Positions 1-12,200 of a DNA stretch of 64,000 nt are shown here, piece by piece. Both the position numbers and the translations under genes were made by a program. The stretch comes from Azorinus chamasolen (taxonomy: Eukaryota > Mollusca > Bivalvia > Cardiida > Solecurtidae): positions 57,193,985 to 57,257,984 of the forward strand of contig OY755252.1 in the NCBI GenBank assembly GCA_963576725.1. The letters run 5' to 3'. The stretch's first letter is position 1. The number at the start of each line of letters is the position of its first letter. Under the pieces are notes generated by a model. The model was not told where the DNA came from, made no database searches, and worked only from the letters and a program-made list of their open reading frames with translations.

Positions 1-3000
1 GTTTTAAATGCGTTAGAATGATATTTTAGACACACTAGACCCAAGATGTAGTGGAATTCATGATTTATATATAAAATCCGGGACCATTTCGCAGTTCGTT
101 ATTCGAATAACGAAATATTTCGCAGTTCAACATCCGAATAACGAAATGGCAAAACTAAGTTTTAAATAGGTAATAATGATATTTAGACACACTAGACTCA
201 AGCCATATCGGAATCAATGATTTCTATACAAAATCCGGGACCATTTCGCAGTTCGTTATTCGAATAACGAAATATTTCGCAGTTCAACCTCCGAATAACG
301 AAATGGCCAAAATACGTTTTAAATGCGTAATACTGATATTTTAGACACACTAGACCCAAGTTGTAGTGGAATTCATGATATAAATATAAAATCCGGGACT
401 ATTTCGCAGTTCGTTATTCGAATAACGAAATATTTCGCAGTTCAACATCCGAATAACGAAATGGCCAAAATACGTTTTAAATGCGTAATAATGATATTTT
501 AGACACACTAGACCAAAGCCATATCGGAATCAATGATTTCTATACAAAATCCGGGACCATTTCGCAGATCGTTATTCGAATAACGAAATATTTCGCAGTT
601 CAATCTCCGAATAACGAAATGGCCAAAATACGTTTTAAATGCGTAATACTGATATTTTAGACACACTAGACCCAAGTTGTAGTGGAATTCATGATTTATA
701 TACAAAATCCGGGACCATTTCGCAGTTCATTATTCGAATAACGAAATATTTCGCAGTTCAACCTCCGAATAACGAAATGGCCAAAATACGTTTTAAATGC
801 GTAATAATGATATTTTAGACACACTAGACCAAAGCCATATCGGAATCAATGATTTCTATACAAAATCCGGGACCATTTCGCATTTCGTTATTCGAATAAC
901 GAAATATTTCGCAGTTCAACCTCCGAATAACGAAATGGCCAAAATACGTTTTAAATGCGTAATAATGATATTTTAGACACACTAGACCAAAGCCATATCG
1001 GAATCAATGATTTCTATATAAATTCCGGGACCATTTCGCAGTTCGTTATTCGAATAACGAAATAGTTCGCAGTTCAACCTCCGAATAACGAAATGGCCAA
1101 AACCAGCTATAAATGCGCAAAGTTGATATTTAGATACCCTAGACCCAAGTCATAGTGGAATCAATGAATTCCATATAAAATCCGGGACCATTTCGCAGTT
1201 CGTTATTCGAATAACGAAATATTTCGCAGTTCAACCTCCGAATAACGAAATGGCCAAAATAAGTTTTAAATAGGTAATGATGATATTTTAGACACACTAG
1301 ACCCAAGCCATATAGGATTCAATGATTTCTATACAAAATCCGGAACCATTTCGCAGTTCGTTATTCGAATAACGAAATATTTCGCAGTTCAACCTCCGAA
1401 AAACGAAATGGCTAAAATAAGTTTTAAATAGGTATGAATGATATTTTAGACACACTAGACCCAAGCCATATCGGAATCAATGATTTCTATACAAAATCCG
1501 GGACCATTTCGCAGTTCGTTATTCGAATAACGAAATATTTCGCAGTTCAACATCCGAATAACGAAATGGCTAAAATAAGTTTTAAATGCGTAATACTGAT
1601 ATTTTAGACACACTAGACCCAAGTTATAGTGGAATCAATGATTTCCATATAAAATCCGGGACCATTTCGCAGTTCGTTATTCGAATAACGAAATATTTCG
1701 CAGTTCAACCTCCGAATAACGAAATGGCCAAAATACGTTTTAAATGCGTAATACTGATATTTTAGACACACTAGACCCAAGTTGTAGTGGAATTCATGAT
1801 TTATATATAAAATCCGGGACCATTTCGCAGTTCGTTATTCGAATAACGAAATATTTCGCAGTTCAACCTCCGAATAACGAAATGGCCAAAATACGTTTTA
1901 AATGCGTAATAATGATATTTTAGACACACTAGACCAAAGCCATATCGGAATCAATGATTTCTATACAAAATCCGGGACCATTTCGCATTTCGTTATTCGA
2001 ATAACGAAATATTTCGCAGTTCAACATCCGAATAACGAAATGGCCAAAATACGTTTTAAATGCGTAATAATGATATTTTAGACACACTAGACCAAAGCCA
2101 TATCGGAATCAATGATTTCTATATAAATTCCGGGACCATTTCGCAGTTTGTTATTCGAATAACGTATTAGTTCGCAGTTCAACCTCCGAATAACGAAATG
2201 GCCAAAACCAGCTATAAATGCGCAAAGTTGATATTTTAGATACCCTAGACCCAAGTCATAGTGGAATCAATGAATTCCATATAAAATCTGGGACCATTTC
2301 GCAGTTCGTTATTCGAATAACGAAATATTTCGCAGTTCAACCTCCGAATAACGAAATGGCCAAAATAAGTTTTAAATAGGTAATGATGATATTTTAGACA
2401 CACTAGACCCAAGCCATATAGGATTCAATGATTTCTATACAAAATCCGGAACCATTTCGCAGTTCGTTATTCGAATAACGAAATATTTCGCAGTTCAACC
2501 TCCGAAAAACGAAATGGCTAAAATAAGTTTTAAATAGGTATGAATGATATTTTAGACACACTAGACTCAAGCCATATCGGAATCAATGATTTCTATACAA
2601 AATCCGGGACCATTTCGCAGTTCGTTATTCGAATAACGAAATATTTCGCAGTTCGACATCCGAATAACGAAATGGCTAAAATAAGTTTTAAATGCGTAAT
2701 ACTGATATTTTAGACACACTAGACCCAAGTTATAGTGGAATCAATGATTTCCATATAAAATCCGGGACCATTTCGCAGTTCGTTATTCGAATAACGAAAT
2801 ATTTCGCAGTTCAACCTCCGAATAACGAAATGGCCAAAATAAGTTTTAAATGCGTAATAATGATATTTTAGACACACTAGACCAAAGCCATATCGGAATC
2901 AATGATTTCTATACAAAATCCGGGACCATTTCGCAGTTCGTTATTCGAATAACGAAATATTTCGCAGTTCAACATCCGAACAACGAAATGGCCAAAATAC

Positions 3001-4150
3001 GTTTTAAATGCGTAATACTGATATTTTAGACACACTAGACCCAAGTTGTAGTGGAATTCATGATTTATATATAAAATCCGGGACCATTTCGCAGTTCGTT
3101 ATTCGAATAACGAAATATTTCGCAGTTCAACCTCCGAATAACGAAATGGCCAAAATACGTTTTAAATGCGTAATAATGATATTTTAGACACACTAGACCA
3201 AAGCCATATCGGAATCAATGATTTCTATACAAAATCCGGGACCATTTCGCATTTCGTTATTCGAATAACGAAATATTTCGCAGTTCAACCTCCGAATAAC
3301 GAAATGGCCAAAATACGTTTTAAATGCGTAATAATGATATTTTAGACACACTAGACCAAAGCCATATCGGAATCAATGATTTCTATACAAATTCCGGGAC
3401 CATTTCGCAGTTTGTTATTCGAATAACGAAATAGTTCGCAGTTCAACCTCCGAATAACGAAATGGCCAAAACCAGCTATAAATGCGCAAAGTTGATATTT
3501 TAGATACCCTAGACCCACGTCATAGTGGAATCAATGATTTCTATATAAAATCCGGAGCCATTTCGCAGTTCGTTATTCGAATAACGAAATATTTCGCAGT
3601 TCAACCTCCGAATAACGAAATGGCCAAAATAAGTTTTAAATGCGTAATAATGATATTTTAGACACACTAGACCCAAGCCATATCGGAATCAATGATTTCT
3701 ATACAAATTCCGGGACCATTTCGCAGTTCGTTATTCGAATAACGAAATATTTCGCAGTTCAACATCCGAATAACGAAATGGCAAAACTAAGTTTTAAATA
3801 GGTAATGACGATATTTTAGACACACTAGACCCAAGCCATATCGGAATCAATGATTTCTATACAAAATCCGGGACCATTTCGCAGTTCGTTATTCGAATAA
3901 CGGAATATTTCGCAGTTCAACCTCCGAATAACGAAATGGCCAAAACCAGCTATAAATGCGCAAAGTTGATATTTTAGATACCCTAGACCCAAGTCATAGT
4001 GGAATCAATGATTTCTATACAAAATCCCGAGCCATTTCGCAGTTCGTTATTCGAATAACGAAATATTTCGCAGTTCAACCTGCGAATAACGAAATGGCCA
4101 AAAACCAGCTATAAATGCGCAAAGATTACATTTTAGATACCAAATGACCA
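1..4150 (+). repeat. Satellite array, ~158-bp monomer (left array)
   Basis: About 26 head-to-tail monomers; the CCGGGACCATTTCGCAG landmark recurs at about 78, 235 and 393, giving 157-158 bp. Each monomer has the perfect 20-bp palindrome TTCGTTATTCGAATAACGAA, then a partial inverted copy (CCGAATAACGAAATGG), then an AT-rich linker. Two linker types occur: type A (TTTTAAATGCGTAATAATG, GACACACTAGACC) and type B (CCAGCTATAAATGCGCAAAG, GATACCCTAGACCC). The array runs off the left edge of the window and decays after about 4100. The same monomer forms the opposite-strand array at 9028-17520. Confidence 0.97.
1096..3465 (+). repeat. Higher-order repeat inside left satellite (7-mer then 8-mer)
   Basis: The rare type B linker (GCCAAAACCAGCTATAAATG) lies at 1096, 2201 and 3465, spacings of 1105 bp (7 monomers) and 1264 bp (8 monomers). 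Private variants travel with it: the CCGAAAAACGAAATGG mutation and the TATAGGATTCAATG variant recur at the 1105-bp spacing. This is block amplification of a multimer rather than single-monomer turnover. Confidence 0.8.
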
Positions 4151-4169
4151 AAATAAGTTGGTGATGCAG

Positions 4170-4356
4170 AAGTCAAAAAAAGATGAGTAAATTTAAATAT
4201 TTTCAACAATAGCTGCCATTTTTCTCCACCAAACCTTATATTATGTCCACTCTTTAGAATCTTCTCGAAGAGATTTCTAAAGTGTGGTCAAAGTATAAGA
4301 TTTGGTGGAGAATGGCAATTTAAGTAATGGGGTACGCACCTTTATCTGTAGCTCTG
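4170..4356. mobile_element. Palindromic MITE (AGAGCTACAGATAA-type terminus)
   Basis: An inverted repeat: the left arm has TTCTCCACCAAACCTTATAT and CACTCTTTAGAATC, the right arm has their complement (TTCTAAAGTGTGG, AAGATTTGGTGGAGAA), ending TTTATCTGTAGCTCTGG. The same family is at 24457-24617 and, split by a hAT insertion, at 49259-50424. The left terminus here looks eroded. No coding capacity. Confidence 0.7.
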
Positions 4357-4530
4357 GAAATGCGCAATGATGATATTTTAGACATACTAGAACCCAGTCA
4401 TAGAGGAATCAATGTTTGATATATAAAATCCTGAGCCATTTCACAGTTCGTTATTCGAATAAGGACATATTTCGCAGTTCGCCATCTCAATAACGAACTA
4501 GTTCGCAGTTCAAACTTCGAAATCGTCCCT
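4357..4530 (+). repeat. Diverged satellite monomer beyond the MITE
   Basis: GATATTTTAGACATACTAGA and TTTCACAGTTCGTTATTCGA are recognisable but the palindrome is broken (CGAATAAGGACAT) and extra half-units follow. This is a decayed array edge, separated from the array by the 4170-4356 MITE. Confidence 0.8.
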
Positions 4531-4623
4531 AATTGTGGTAAAACAAAAATAATCCGATGCACAAGTACATACCCTGAATAATATAATCATGAGGCTGGAG
4601 GACTGTAGGCCACCTGCTTTTAG

Positions 4624-4845
4624 AGACGTAAACGGGCATTGAAAGTTGAGAGAGCCAGAGAAGAAGACGAGAGAAGGACCGAAGAAGACTCAGATAGTGA
4701 TGACAAAGAGTCTGATTATAAGGAAAGTGCTGCTGGGACTTCTCCGAGAGAAGAACCTCGGAAAGTCGTCCTATATATACCACCCAGACATCGGGCGGAA
4801 AAGCTCACGTTCATCGCACTTGCACTTACTCCGTACGATAATTAG
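4624..4845 (+). CDS. Possible terminal exon of a charged protein (unrecognised)
   Basis: A polypyrimidine run ending TGCTTTTAG at 4623 looks like a splice acceptor. From 4624 the frame stays open for 73 codons to TAG at 4843-4845. The peptide starts RRKRALKVERAREEDERR, continues acidic/serine-rich (EEDSDSDDKESDYKES) and ends with a PRKVVLYIPPRHRAEKL-like segment. The composition is that of a disordered charged linker; I recognise no domain. The in-frame TAG just before the acceptor means the frame needs splicing or a later start (Met at 4639). No upstream exon is visible because satellite DNA adjoins. It may be a real exon, a captured fragment or chance; purine-rich DNA favours such open frames. 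Confidence 0.25.
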   Translation, partial: RRKRALKVERAREEDERRTEEDSDSDDKESDYKESAAGTSPREEPRKVVLYIPPRHRAEKLTFIALALTPYDN

Positions 4846-4869
4846 AAAATCGAACGGTGACGGTATATT

Positions 4870-5225
4870 GTAAGCACGTTGTTTGTTAGCACATACAACA
4901 CACTTACATGTACCACGTGTTCATCGTTCGATGCACGCAACCGCTGACGGTCAGGTGTGGGGTGCGGACCACGTACCTTACACTTTGCGCAACAGTGGGA
5001 GTAACGTGCTTTGACGTACTCCCTCCCTGCTCTTGCAACTCCCTCTCAACGTTTACAGAAAAACGTCGCGGCCGTGGCCACCCCAAAAATACGTACGGAC
5101 TTAAAAACGCATAGTGTGTTGTGACCGGGCCTTTAGCCCCCACCCCATCTGGATTCATATTTTCCATTTTCATGCGGCATTTTTAAACTGACATCTGTTA
5201 CAATACTTAATATGCAGTGTTCTTT
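4870..5225. other. Unclassified CG-containing intergenic DNA
   Basis: No convincing gene. It is richer in CG and ACGT motifs than the surroundings (CCACGTGTTC, GACGTACTCC, CGTACGGAC). The run GTTGTGACCGGGCCTTTAG at ~5117 resembles GGTTGTGACCAGGGCTTAAA at ~6152, so both may be ends of one degraded repeat. Confidence 0.4.
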
Positions 5226-5460
5226 GGCTACTTTTTATGCCCCTCTACTTATACGTGTCAAGGGGATAAATTTGCCGTTGTTCGTCCGTCAGTTTGTACG
5301 TACGTACGTAGGTCCGTTCCGATTTTTTGTATATATAGAGTATAACTCTTAAAACACTTGTCTTACAGACATGAAACTTCATGAATATATTTTCAGGGTA
5401 CGCACGTGTGCACCTTGGTATTTTCATTCAACGAATTTTGATTAACATTGACTTGGTTAT
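5225..5460 (-). mobile_element. Partial HINE/pearl-like element end
   Basis: Read on the minus strand, a GGACGAACAA/ACGTACGTACG microsatellite-like stretch is followed by a hairpin, TATCCCCTTG...AGAGGGGCATA, then AAAAAG. This is the same tail layout (microsatellite, hairpin, TAAAAA) as the elements at 26.4, 35.4 and 44.5 kb. The head was not found. Confidence 0.5.
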
Positions 5461-5624
5461 GGGTCCTGATTTTTTTTTAAATTATGGAAGTTTATGTTTG
5501 GGTCGAGCATAAATCCGCTGCCTTTTTAGCTGCAGATGCAGCTGACCATTCTTCTGTGTCCCCTTATTAGACATCTTGGAGACGAAATGTTAGGACTCAT
5601 CCGTGGGTTCGGCTTTTATATATA

Positions 5625-5827
5625 CAGTAAAGCCACTCTATTGCGACCACTATATTAGGTTAATTATTTTGTGTTTAAGTCAGGTGGTTGCTTAAAGCAA
5701 GGTGAAAGTAAAGCAGAAAACTCTTCAGGGGCTTCCTGTTTTACTTGCATTTTGTTTTAGCTGTCACCTGTCTTTGATACAATCAATCAGCATTCTTTTA
5801 TGTGGTCGTAATAGAGAGGTTGTACTG
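5625..5827. mobile_element. pogo-like MITE with TA target duplication
   Basis: Starts CAGTAAAGCCACTCTATTGC and ends with its imperfect complement GTAATAGAGAGGTTGTACTG. TA sits on both sides (5623-5624, 5828-5829). The inner hairpin (TGAAAGTAAAGCAGAAAACTC versus GCTTCCTGTTTTACTTGCAT) is shared with copies at 17134, 21248 and 53656. No transposase is encoded. TA duplication plus CAGT ends fit Tc1/mariner-pogo non-autonomous elements. Confidence 0.8.
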
Positions 5828-5829
5828 TA

Positions 5830-6340
5830 CTGCAGAAATCAGTACGCACAACGTGCGCTGTAACTGCGGAGCTCGTGCTTATTCGGTACGGTCCACGTGC
5901 GTTCTATGTGCTAGAACCAGTGCGTTGTGCACTGATTGGCTGTAGAAGGTACATGCGTCACCCGTACTTGGGATTATCCGTAGCCCGAATGCAGCCTGAA
6001 CGCATGAAACGTTCCTCATGCATGCACTAAAAGCTCTACGACGTGTCTGCGTGCCCCCAAATCCACACGGAGGCGGTACTCACCACGTACGAATCCCCAA
6101 AATATGCCCACGTTTTTGCAAGTAGACAACGCGCACCTGCAAGTACCGCCGGTTGTGACCAGGGCTTAAATAATTATTCGTTTAATAATATATTTTTCAT
6201 TAATAGAGAATCATCATCGGTGAATTACTTAGGCTACAGTTCCACTAGCGCTTGCGACCAGTTAAATATTATTGGAGACCTTCGTACGACGATTGCACGA
6301 TTACCTGAACTCTCTAATGTTACATCTTAAAGAGTACCGG
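5830..6340. other. Unclassified spacer with short CG-rich inverted repeats
   Basis: No supportable gene. Short palindromic runs are present (GTACGCACAACGTGCGC; CCAGTGCGTTGTGCACTGATTGG). Open frames on the plus strand here have no splice or start context. Confidence 0.35.
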
Positions 6341-6770
6341 CGACCAGTTCGATCGTAAGGAGGTTGTTGTGCATGATCAACAACCTCTCTGCGACTGAAA
6401 TCGGTCGCACGACAAGAAACGATTACCAGCGATTACTGAAGACTACCCGCGATTGTCAGCGACTTGTCGTGCGACATTCGTACGAATATCGGCGACAAGA
6501 AGTCGCTAGAAATAGTAAACAGGGCATAAGCGGTCGTCGGCCTTGTGGGACTGGGTCCTGAGGTTGGTAAACATGGTCAACGACCACTCTACGACTGAAA
6601 TGCGACTGAAATTGGTCGCACGATTGTAAACGATTACCAACGATTACTGAAGACCACGGGCGATTATCAGTGACTTTCGTACGAATATCGGCGACCAGAG
6701 GTCAGTAGCAATCGTAAACAGGTCTTAAGGGGTCGTAAGGCCTAGTAGGACTGGGCCCTTAGGGGAGCAG
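6340..6770 (+). repeat. Two-copy ~211-bp CG-rich tandem repeat
   Basis: The landmark CGATTACTGAAGAC occurs at ~6430 and ~6641. Each copy runs from a TTGT/TGGTCAACAACC-like palindrome through GACTGAAATCGGTCGCACGA, CGATTACCAGCGATTACTG and GTACGAATATCGGCGAC to a GGGACTGGGTCCT palindrome. A shorter related piece lies just upstream (TTCGTACGACGATTGCACGA at ~6281). Part is an open frame, but it is the repeat, not a gene. Confidence 0.7.
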
Positions 6771-7267
6771 AAAAGTATTATTTAGACCACTTTCTTTTCT
6801 ACATACCACAAATAGCTCCCCCAAAGTCTAAAGAAGGCTCACTTGTCTATTCTGAGCGATCCCTAAATTATTCAATTGTAAAGTTTTTGTTGGAAAAAAA
6901 TCTCTGAGAATTTAAAAAGTCAATACCTATTAGTATTGTCTGGTAAAGTTCATAAGACATTCATGCCAATTTTGATTATTGAGGTTTCATTCCTCATCAA
7001 ATGTTAGCTGATTCCATCTACACCTCAAACTAAATGAAGATTGTCCAATGTAAAAGGGTAAACTAAAATTCATGTACTAGATAAAAGACTTTGCTTATTT
7101 TCTGTAAATCCTCGAAGAAACAAAATCGAATTATTGACATTGCCTTCATAATGGCAAGTGGCAATGGTCTGCAATAGCAATTGCCTTTAAACGTTGCATC
7201 CGACGGTGATTGTTGGTCTAATAAATTTATCGCAACATAGGTGGAAAAATGCAAACATGGACCATGC
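6770..7267. other. AT-rich spacer, nothing recognised
   Basis: No repeat shared with the rest of the window and no believable exon. ORFs are short and lack splice context. Confidence 0.4.
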
Positions 7268-7271
7268 TTAA

Positions 7272-8179
7272 CCCTTTCGGTGCCAACACAAACTTTCGAA
7301 GGATCTCCCACTTTCAGAATTTATCTGCGTAGATAATTGTCTGCTACAGGTTATAATGTGGGTGGGTTATTTTCATTTTTTTTTTACAAAATTATACTCA
7401 GTGTCAAACAGTTTGGATCCTGAGTAGACGTCGAGTTACTGGGCGACGTTGATCCGAACTGTTTCACAGGTCATCATGGATTCGCCTATGACGGTGAAAG
7501 AGTTATGTATATACGTCAGAAGTGTTTTTACGTATAAATATGTATGACGGGGTGTGTGAAAAAAAAGACATCTACCCTTTAGGAGCCAACTAGTTATCGT
7601 CGATGTTTCTCAAGTCATAATTGAGGTCAAACAGTTTGAATCTAGATACATATCAAGCTATTCGACATCTCACCAGTATCTAATCTTTTTGCCAAGGTGA
7701 CCACATATTTTCACAATACAGCAAGCCCTACGAGTCACCCTTGTGCAGAAAGGGTAAAATCCGCAGCGTTCATGTTTTCTACACAATGAAGGACATGACG
7801 GTTAACTTCGCCGTCATCAAAGGAGCGGTCGCACTAGATCAAATCTTGATGAGTTAGCAAATTCTTTCGGCGTTTCTCGATTTTGTAGAAAATATGACAG
7901 TTTCAAATTAACGCCAGTAGTCTTACTACCAAAATTAAGGCTTTATCTGATGGATATTCATGAAATAATGTTTAACATCGTGAATATTAATTAGATATTT
8001 ATTTCTGGCCTATGCATATACCAAATTTGGTTATAGCAGAAACTGTAGAACCGGATTAGAACTGTATTACTCATTAGCAAAGAGAACATATCCTGATCAG
8101 ACGACTACTACAAAAAGTGTCTCATATACGTCTACCATTATTTGCAAAGGCGTCAATAGCATCCCTATCAGGTAAAGGG
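7272..8179. mobile_element. Possible piggyBac-like non-autonomous element (degraded)
   Basis: Bounded by TTAA (7268-7271 and 8180-8183) with ends CCCTTTCGGTG and, reversed, CCCTTTACCTG. Internally it has the AACAGTTTGGATCC half-palindrome and a CTGATCAGACGACT fragment typical of the family at 21416, 24851 and 44730. It is larger than the other copies, so it may be two overlapping insertions; another AAAGGGTAAA end lies at ~7750. Confidence 0.45.
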
Positions 8180-8189
8180 TTAATGAATA

Positions 8190-8724
8190 ATGATCCATGC
8201 GATTCTGAACTTTGCAACCACGGTTTCTGGTGAACAATGCAAACGAAAGATTGCGGACTAGGAACAGAATTGTTGTCCCAGTAAATTAGTAAGTCCATGC
8301 CCATTTGAAAAAAAGAAGAAGAAAAAACATTACCCATTCAAACATGGCTGCACGCGCTACCGCGATATTCGAATGCCAGAATAAATTCGCGGTACTCTTA
8401 TACGTCTAATTTGCAATGTAATAATATTTTAACCATAAATTTATGTTTAAATAAGAACACTTGATAGTTGTAAATAGGAGTATAAGGCTATTTTATAGAA
8501 TATGGGACTGCGAACCATCAGTGTCAAAATGTAAAATAAATGGAAATACAGAACTTTAAATAAATGACACATAAAACCCGCTTCATACCGGCACTTGTTA
8601 CTTCGTAATATTCGACATAAGGTGAAAGATCTCTTCGAGTATGTGCCTATATGCACTATATTTCCCATTTTCATTAAGACAATTTCGGTTGCCGACACCG
8701 GCTGTCAATTTCGGCAAACTTGTT
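8190..8724. other. AT-rich spacer, nothing recognised
   Basis: No gene supported; several overlapping ORFs of 70-97 codons on both strands show no motif or splice site. Confidence 0.35.
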
Positions 8725-8727
8725 TAA

Positions 8728-8942
8728 CCCTTCCGCTATTCAATATTCATGTAAGAAATAATGATATCATGAATATTTATTTACTGAACTTTACAAAAAA
8801 ATGTTTTTTCTGTGAGAAAAACTATAGTTTCAGATCTATAGCATGTAAAAATCTAACAGAGCAGACCCTGATCATAGGGGCTGTCTGATCTGGGTCTATT
8901 CTGTTTGCAAATGCATGAAAAGGCGTTCATATGAAGAAAGGG
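8728..8942. mobile_element. piggyBac-type MITE, TTAA duplication
   Basis: TTAA at 8724-8727 and 8943-8946; ends CCCTTCCGC and GAAAGGG. It carries TATTCATGTAAGAAATAATG near one end and the palindromic core CAGACCCTGATCATAGG/GTCTGATCTGGGTCT (8855-8911) near the other. TTAA plus CCC termini is the piggyBac hallmark. No coding capacity. Confidence 0.75.
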
Positions 8943-9035
8943 TTAACAGTATATTTGCCACTCGATTGACCGACCCCTCCATAGCATTTAGGCACGTTCA
9001 ACGCCTATGCTCGCGGATATATAACATATTTGGAT

Positions 9036-9225
9036 CATTTCGTTATTCGAATAACGAACTGCAAAATATTTCGTTCTTCGAATAACGAACTGCGAAATAT
9101 TTCGTTATTCGAATAACGAACTGCGAAATATTTCGAAAAACGAACTGCGAAATATTTCGTTATTCGAATAACGAACTGCGAAATATTTCGTTATTCGAAT
9201 AACGAAATGCGAAATGGCACCAGAT
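9036..9225 (-). repeat. Core-only edge of the satellite, ~32-bp period
   Basis: At the array edge the linker is gone and the unit GAACTGCGAAATATTTCGTT plus ATTCGAATAAC repeats five to six times with a period near 32 bp, one copy shortened (TTTCGAAAAACGAACTG). The same collapse is visible at 16735-16830 and 17395-17515. Confidence 0.85.
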
Positions 9226-12200
9226 TTAATATAGAATTCATTGGTTAAACTATGGCTTGGGTCTAGTGTGTCTAAAATATCATCATTGCGCTTTTATAGC
9301 TTATTTTTGCCATTCGAAATTCTGAGGTTGAACTTCGAAATATTTCGTTATTCGAATAACGAATTGCAAAATGGCTCCGAATTTCATATATAAGACATAG
9401 ATTCCACTATGACTCGGGTCTAGTGTGTCTAAAATATCATTATTACGCATTTAAAATTTAATTTAGCCATTTCGTTATTCGCAGGTTGAACTGTGAAATA
9501 TTTCGTTATTCGAATAACAAACTACGAAATGGCTCCGGATTTTATATAGAAATCATTGATTCCACTATGACATGGGTCTAGTGTGTCTAAAATATCATTA
9601 TTACGCATTTAAAACTTATTTTGGCCATTTCGTTATTCGCAGGTTGAACTGCGAAATATTTCGATATTCGAACAACGAACTGCGAAATGGCTCCGGATTT
9701 TATATAGAAATCTTTGATTCCCCTATGATTTGGGTCTAGGGTAGCTAAAATATCATCTTTGCGCATTTATAGCTGGTTTTGGCCATTTCGTTATTCGGAG
9801 GTTGAACTGCGAAATATTTCGTTATTCGAATAACGAACTGCGAAATTGCTCCGGATTTTATATAGAAATCATTGATTCCACTATGATTTGGGTCTAGGGT
9901 ATCTAAAATATCATCTTTGCGCATTTATAGCTGGTTTTGGCCATTTCGTTATTCGCAGGTTGAACTGCGAAATATTTCGTTATTCGAATAACGATCTGCG
10001 AAATGGCTACGGATTTTATATAGAAATCATTGATTCCACTATGACATGGGTCTAGTGTGTCTAAAATATTATCATTACGCATTTATAACTGGTTTTGGCC
10101 ATTTCGTTATTCGGAGGTTGAACTGCGAAATATTTCGTTCTTCGAATAACGAACTGCGAAATGGCTCTGGATTTTATATAGAAATCTTTGATTCCACTAT
10201 CATTTGGGTCTAGGGTATCTAAAATATAATCATTGCGCATTTATAACTGGTTTTGGCCATTTCGTTATTCGCAGGTTGAACTGCGAAATATTTCGTTATT
10301 CGAATAACGAACTGCGAAATGGCTCCGGATTTTATATAGAAATCATTGATTCCACTATGATTTGGGTCTAGTGTGTCTAAAATATTATTATTACGCATTT
10401 ATAACTGGTTTTGGCCATTTCGTTATTCGGAGGTTGAACTGCGAAATATTTCGTTATTCGAATAACGAACTGCGAAATGGCTCCGGATTTTATATAGAAA
10501 TCATTGATTCCACTATGACATGGGTCTAGTGTGTCTAAAATATCATTATTACGCATTTAAAACTTATTTTGGCCATTTCGTTATTCGGAGGTTGAACTGC
10601 GAAATATTTCGTTCTTCGAATAACGAACTGCGAAATGGCTCTGGATTTTATATAGAAATCTTTGATTCCACTATCATTTGGGTCTAGGGTATCTAAAATA
10701 TAATCATTACGCATTTATAACTGGTTTTGGCCATTTCGTTATTCGCAGGTTGAACTGCGAAATATTTCGTTATTCGAATAACGAACTGCGAAATGGCTCC
10801 GGATTTTATATAGAAATCATTGATTCCACTATGACATGGGTCTAGTGTGTCTAAAATATTATTATTACGCATTTATAACTGGTTTTGGCCATTTCGTTAT
10901 TCGGAGGTTGAACTGCGAAATATTTCGTTCTTCGAATAACGAACTGCGAAATGGCTCTGGATTTTATATAGAAATCTTTGATTCCACTATCATTTGGGTC
11001 TAGGGTATCTAAAATATAATCATTACGCATTTATAACTGGTTTTGGCCATTTCGTTATTCGCAGGTTGAACTGCGAAATATTTCGTTATTCGAATAACGA
11101 ACTGCGAAATGGCTCCGGATTTTATATAGAAATCATTGATTCCACTATGATTTGGGTCTAGGGTATCTAAAATATCATCTTTGCGCATTTATAGCTGGTT
11201 TTGGCCATTTCGTTATTCGCAGGTTGAACTGCGAAATATTTCGTTATTCGAATAACGAACTGCGAAATGGCTCCGGATTTTATATAGAAATCATTGATTC
11301 TACTATGACATGGGTCTAGTGTGTCTAAAATATTATTATTACGCATTTATAACTGGTTTTGGCCATTTCGTTATTCGGAGGTTGAACTGCGAAATATTTC
11401 GTTATTCGAATAACGAACTGCGAAATGGCTACGGATTTTATATAGAAATCATTGATTCCACTATGACATGGGTCTAGTGTGTCTAAAATATCATTATTAC
11501 GCATTTAAAACTTATTTTGGCCATTTCGTTATTCGCAGGTTGAACTGCGAAATATTTCGTTATTCGAATAACGAACTGCGAAATGGCTCTGGATTTTATA
11601 TAGAAATCATTAATTCAACTATGACTTGTGTCTAGGGTATCTAAAATATCATCTTTGCGCATTTATAACTGCTTTTGGCCATTTCGTTATTCGCAGGTTG
11701 AACTGCAAAATAGTTCGTTATTCGAATAACGAACTGCGAAATGGCTCCGGATTTTATATAGAAATCATTGATTCCACTATGACTTGGGTCTAGGGTATAT
11801 AAAATATCATCTTTGCGCATTTATAGCTGGTTTTGGCCATTTCGTTATTCGCAGGTTGAACTGCGAAATATTTCGTTATTCGAATAACGAACTGCGAAAT
11901 GGCCCTGAATTTTATATAGAAATCATTTATTCCACTATGACATGGGTCTAGTGTGTCTAAAATATCATTATTACGCATTTAAAACTTATTCTGGCCATCT
12001 CGTTATTCGGAGGTTGAACTGCGAAATATTTCGTTATTCGAATAACGAACTGCGAAATGGCTCCGGATTTTATATAGAAATCATTAATTCAACTATGACT
12101 TGTGTCTAGGGTATCTAAAATATCATTATTACGCATTTATAACTGGTTTTGGCCATTTCGTTATTCGGAGGTTGAACTGCGAAATATTTCGTTATTCGAA

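Noticed and set aside
1..4150. CRISPR-like appearance (regular palindromic repeat)
   Set aside because: The repeat is the whole 158-bp monomer with no unique spacers, and the genome is animal.
1..4150. CENP-B box in the satellite
   Set aside because: TTCGAATAACG matches only the first half of the TTCGnnnnAnnCGGG pattern; the CGGG part is absent.
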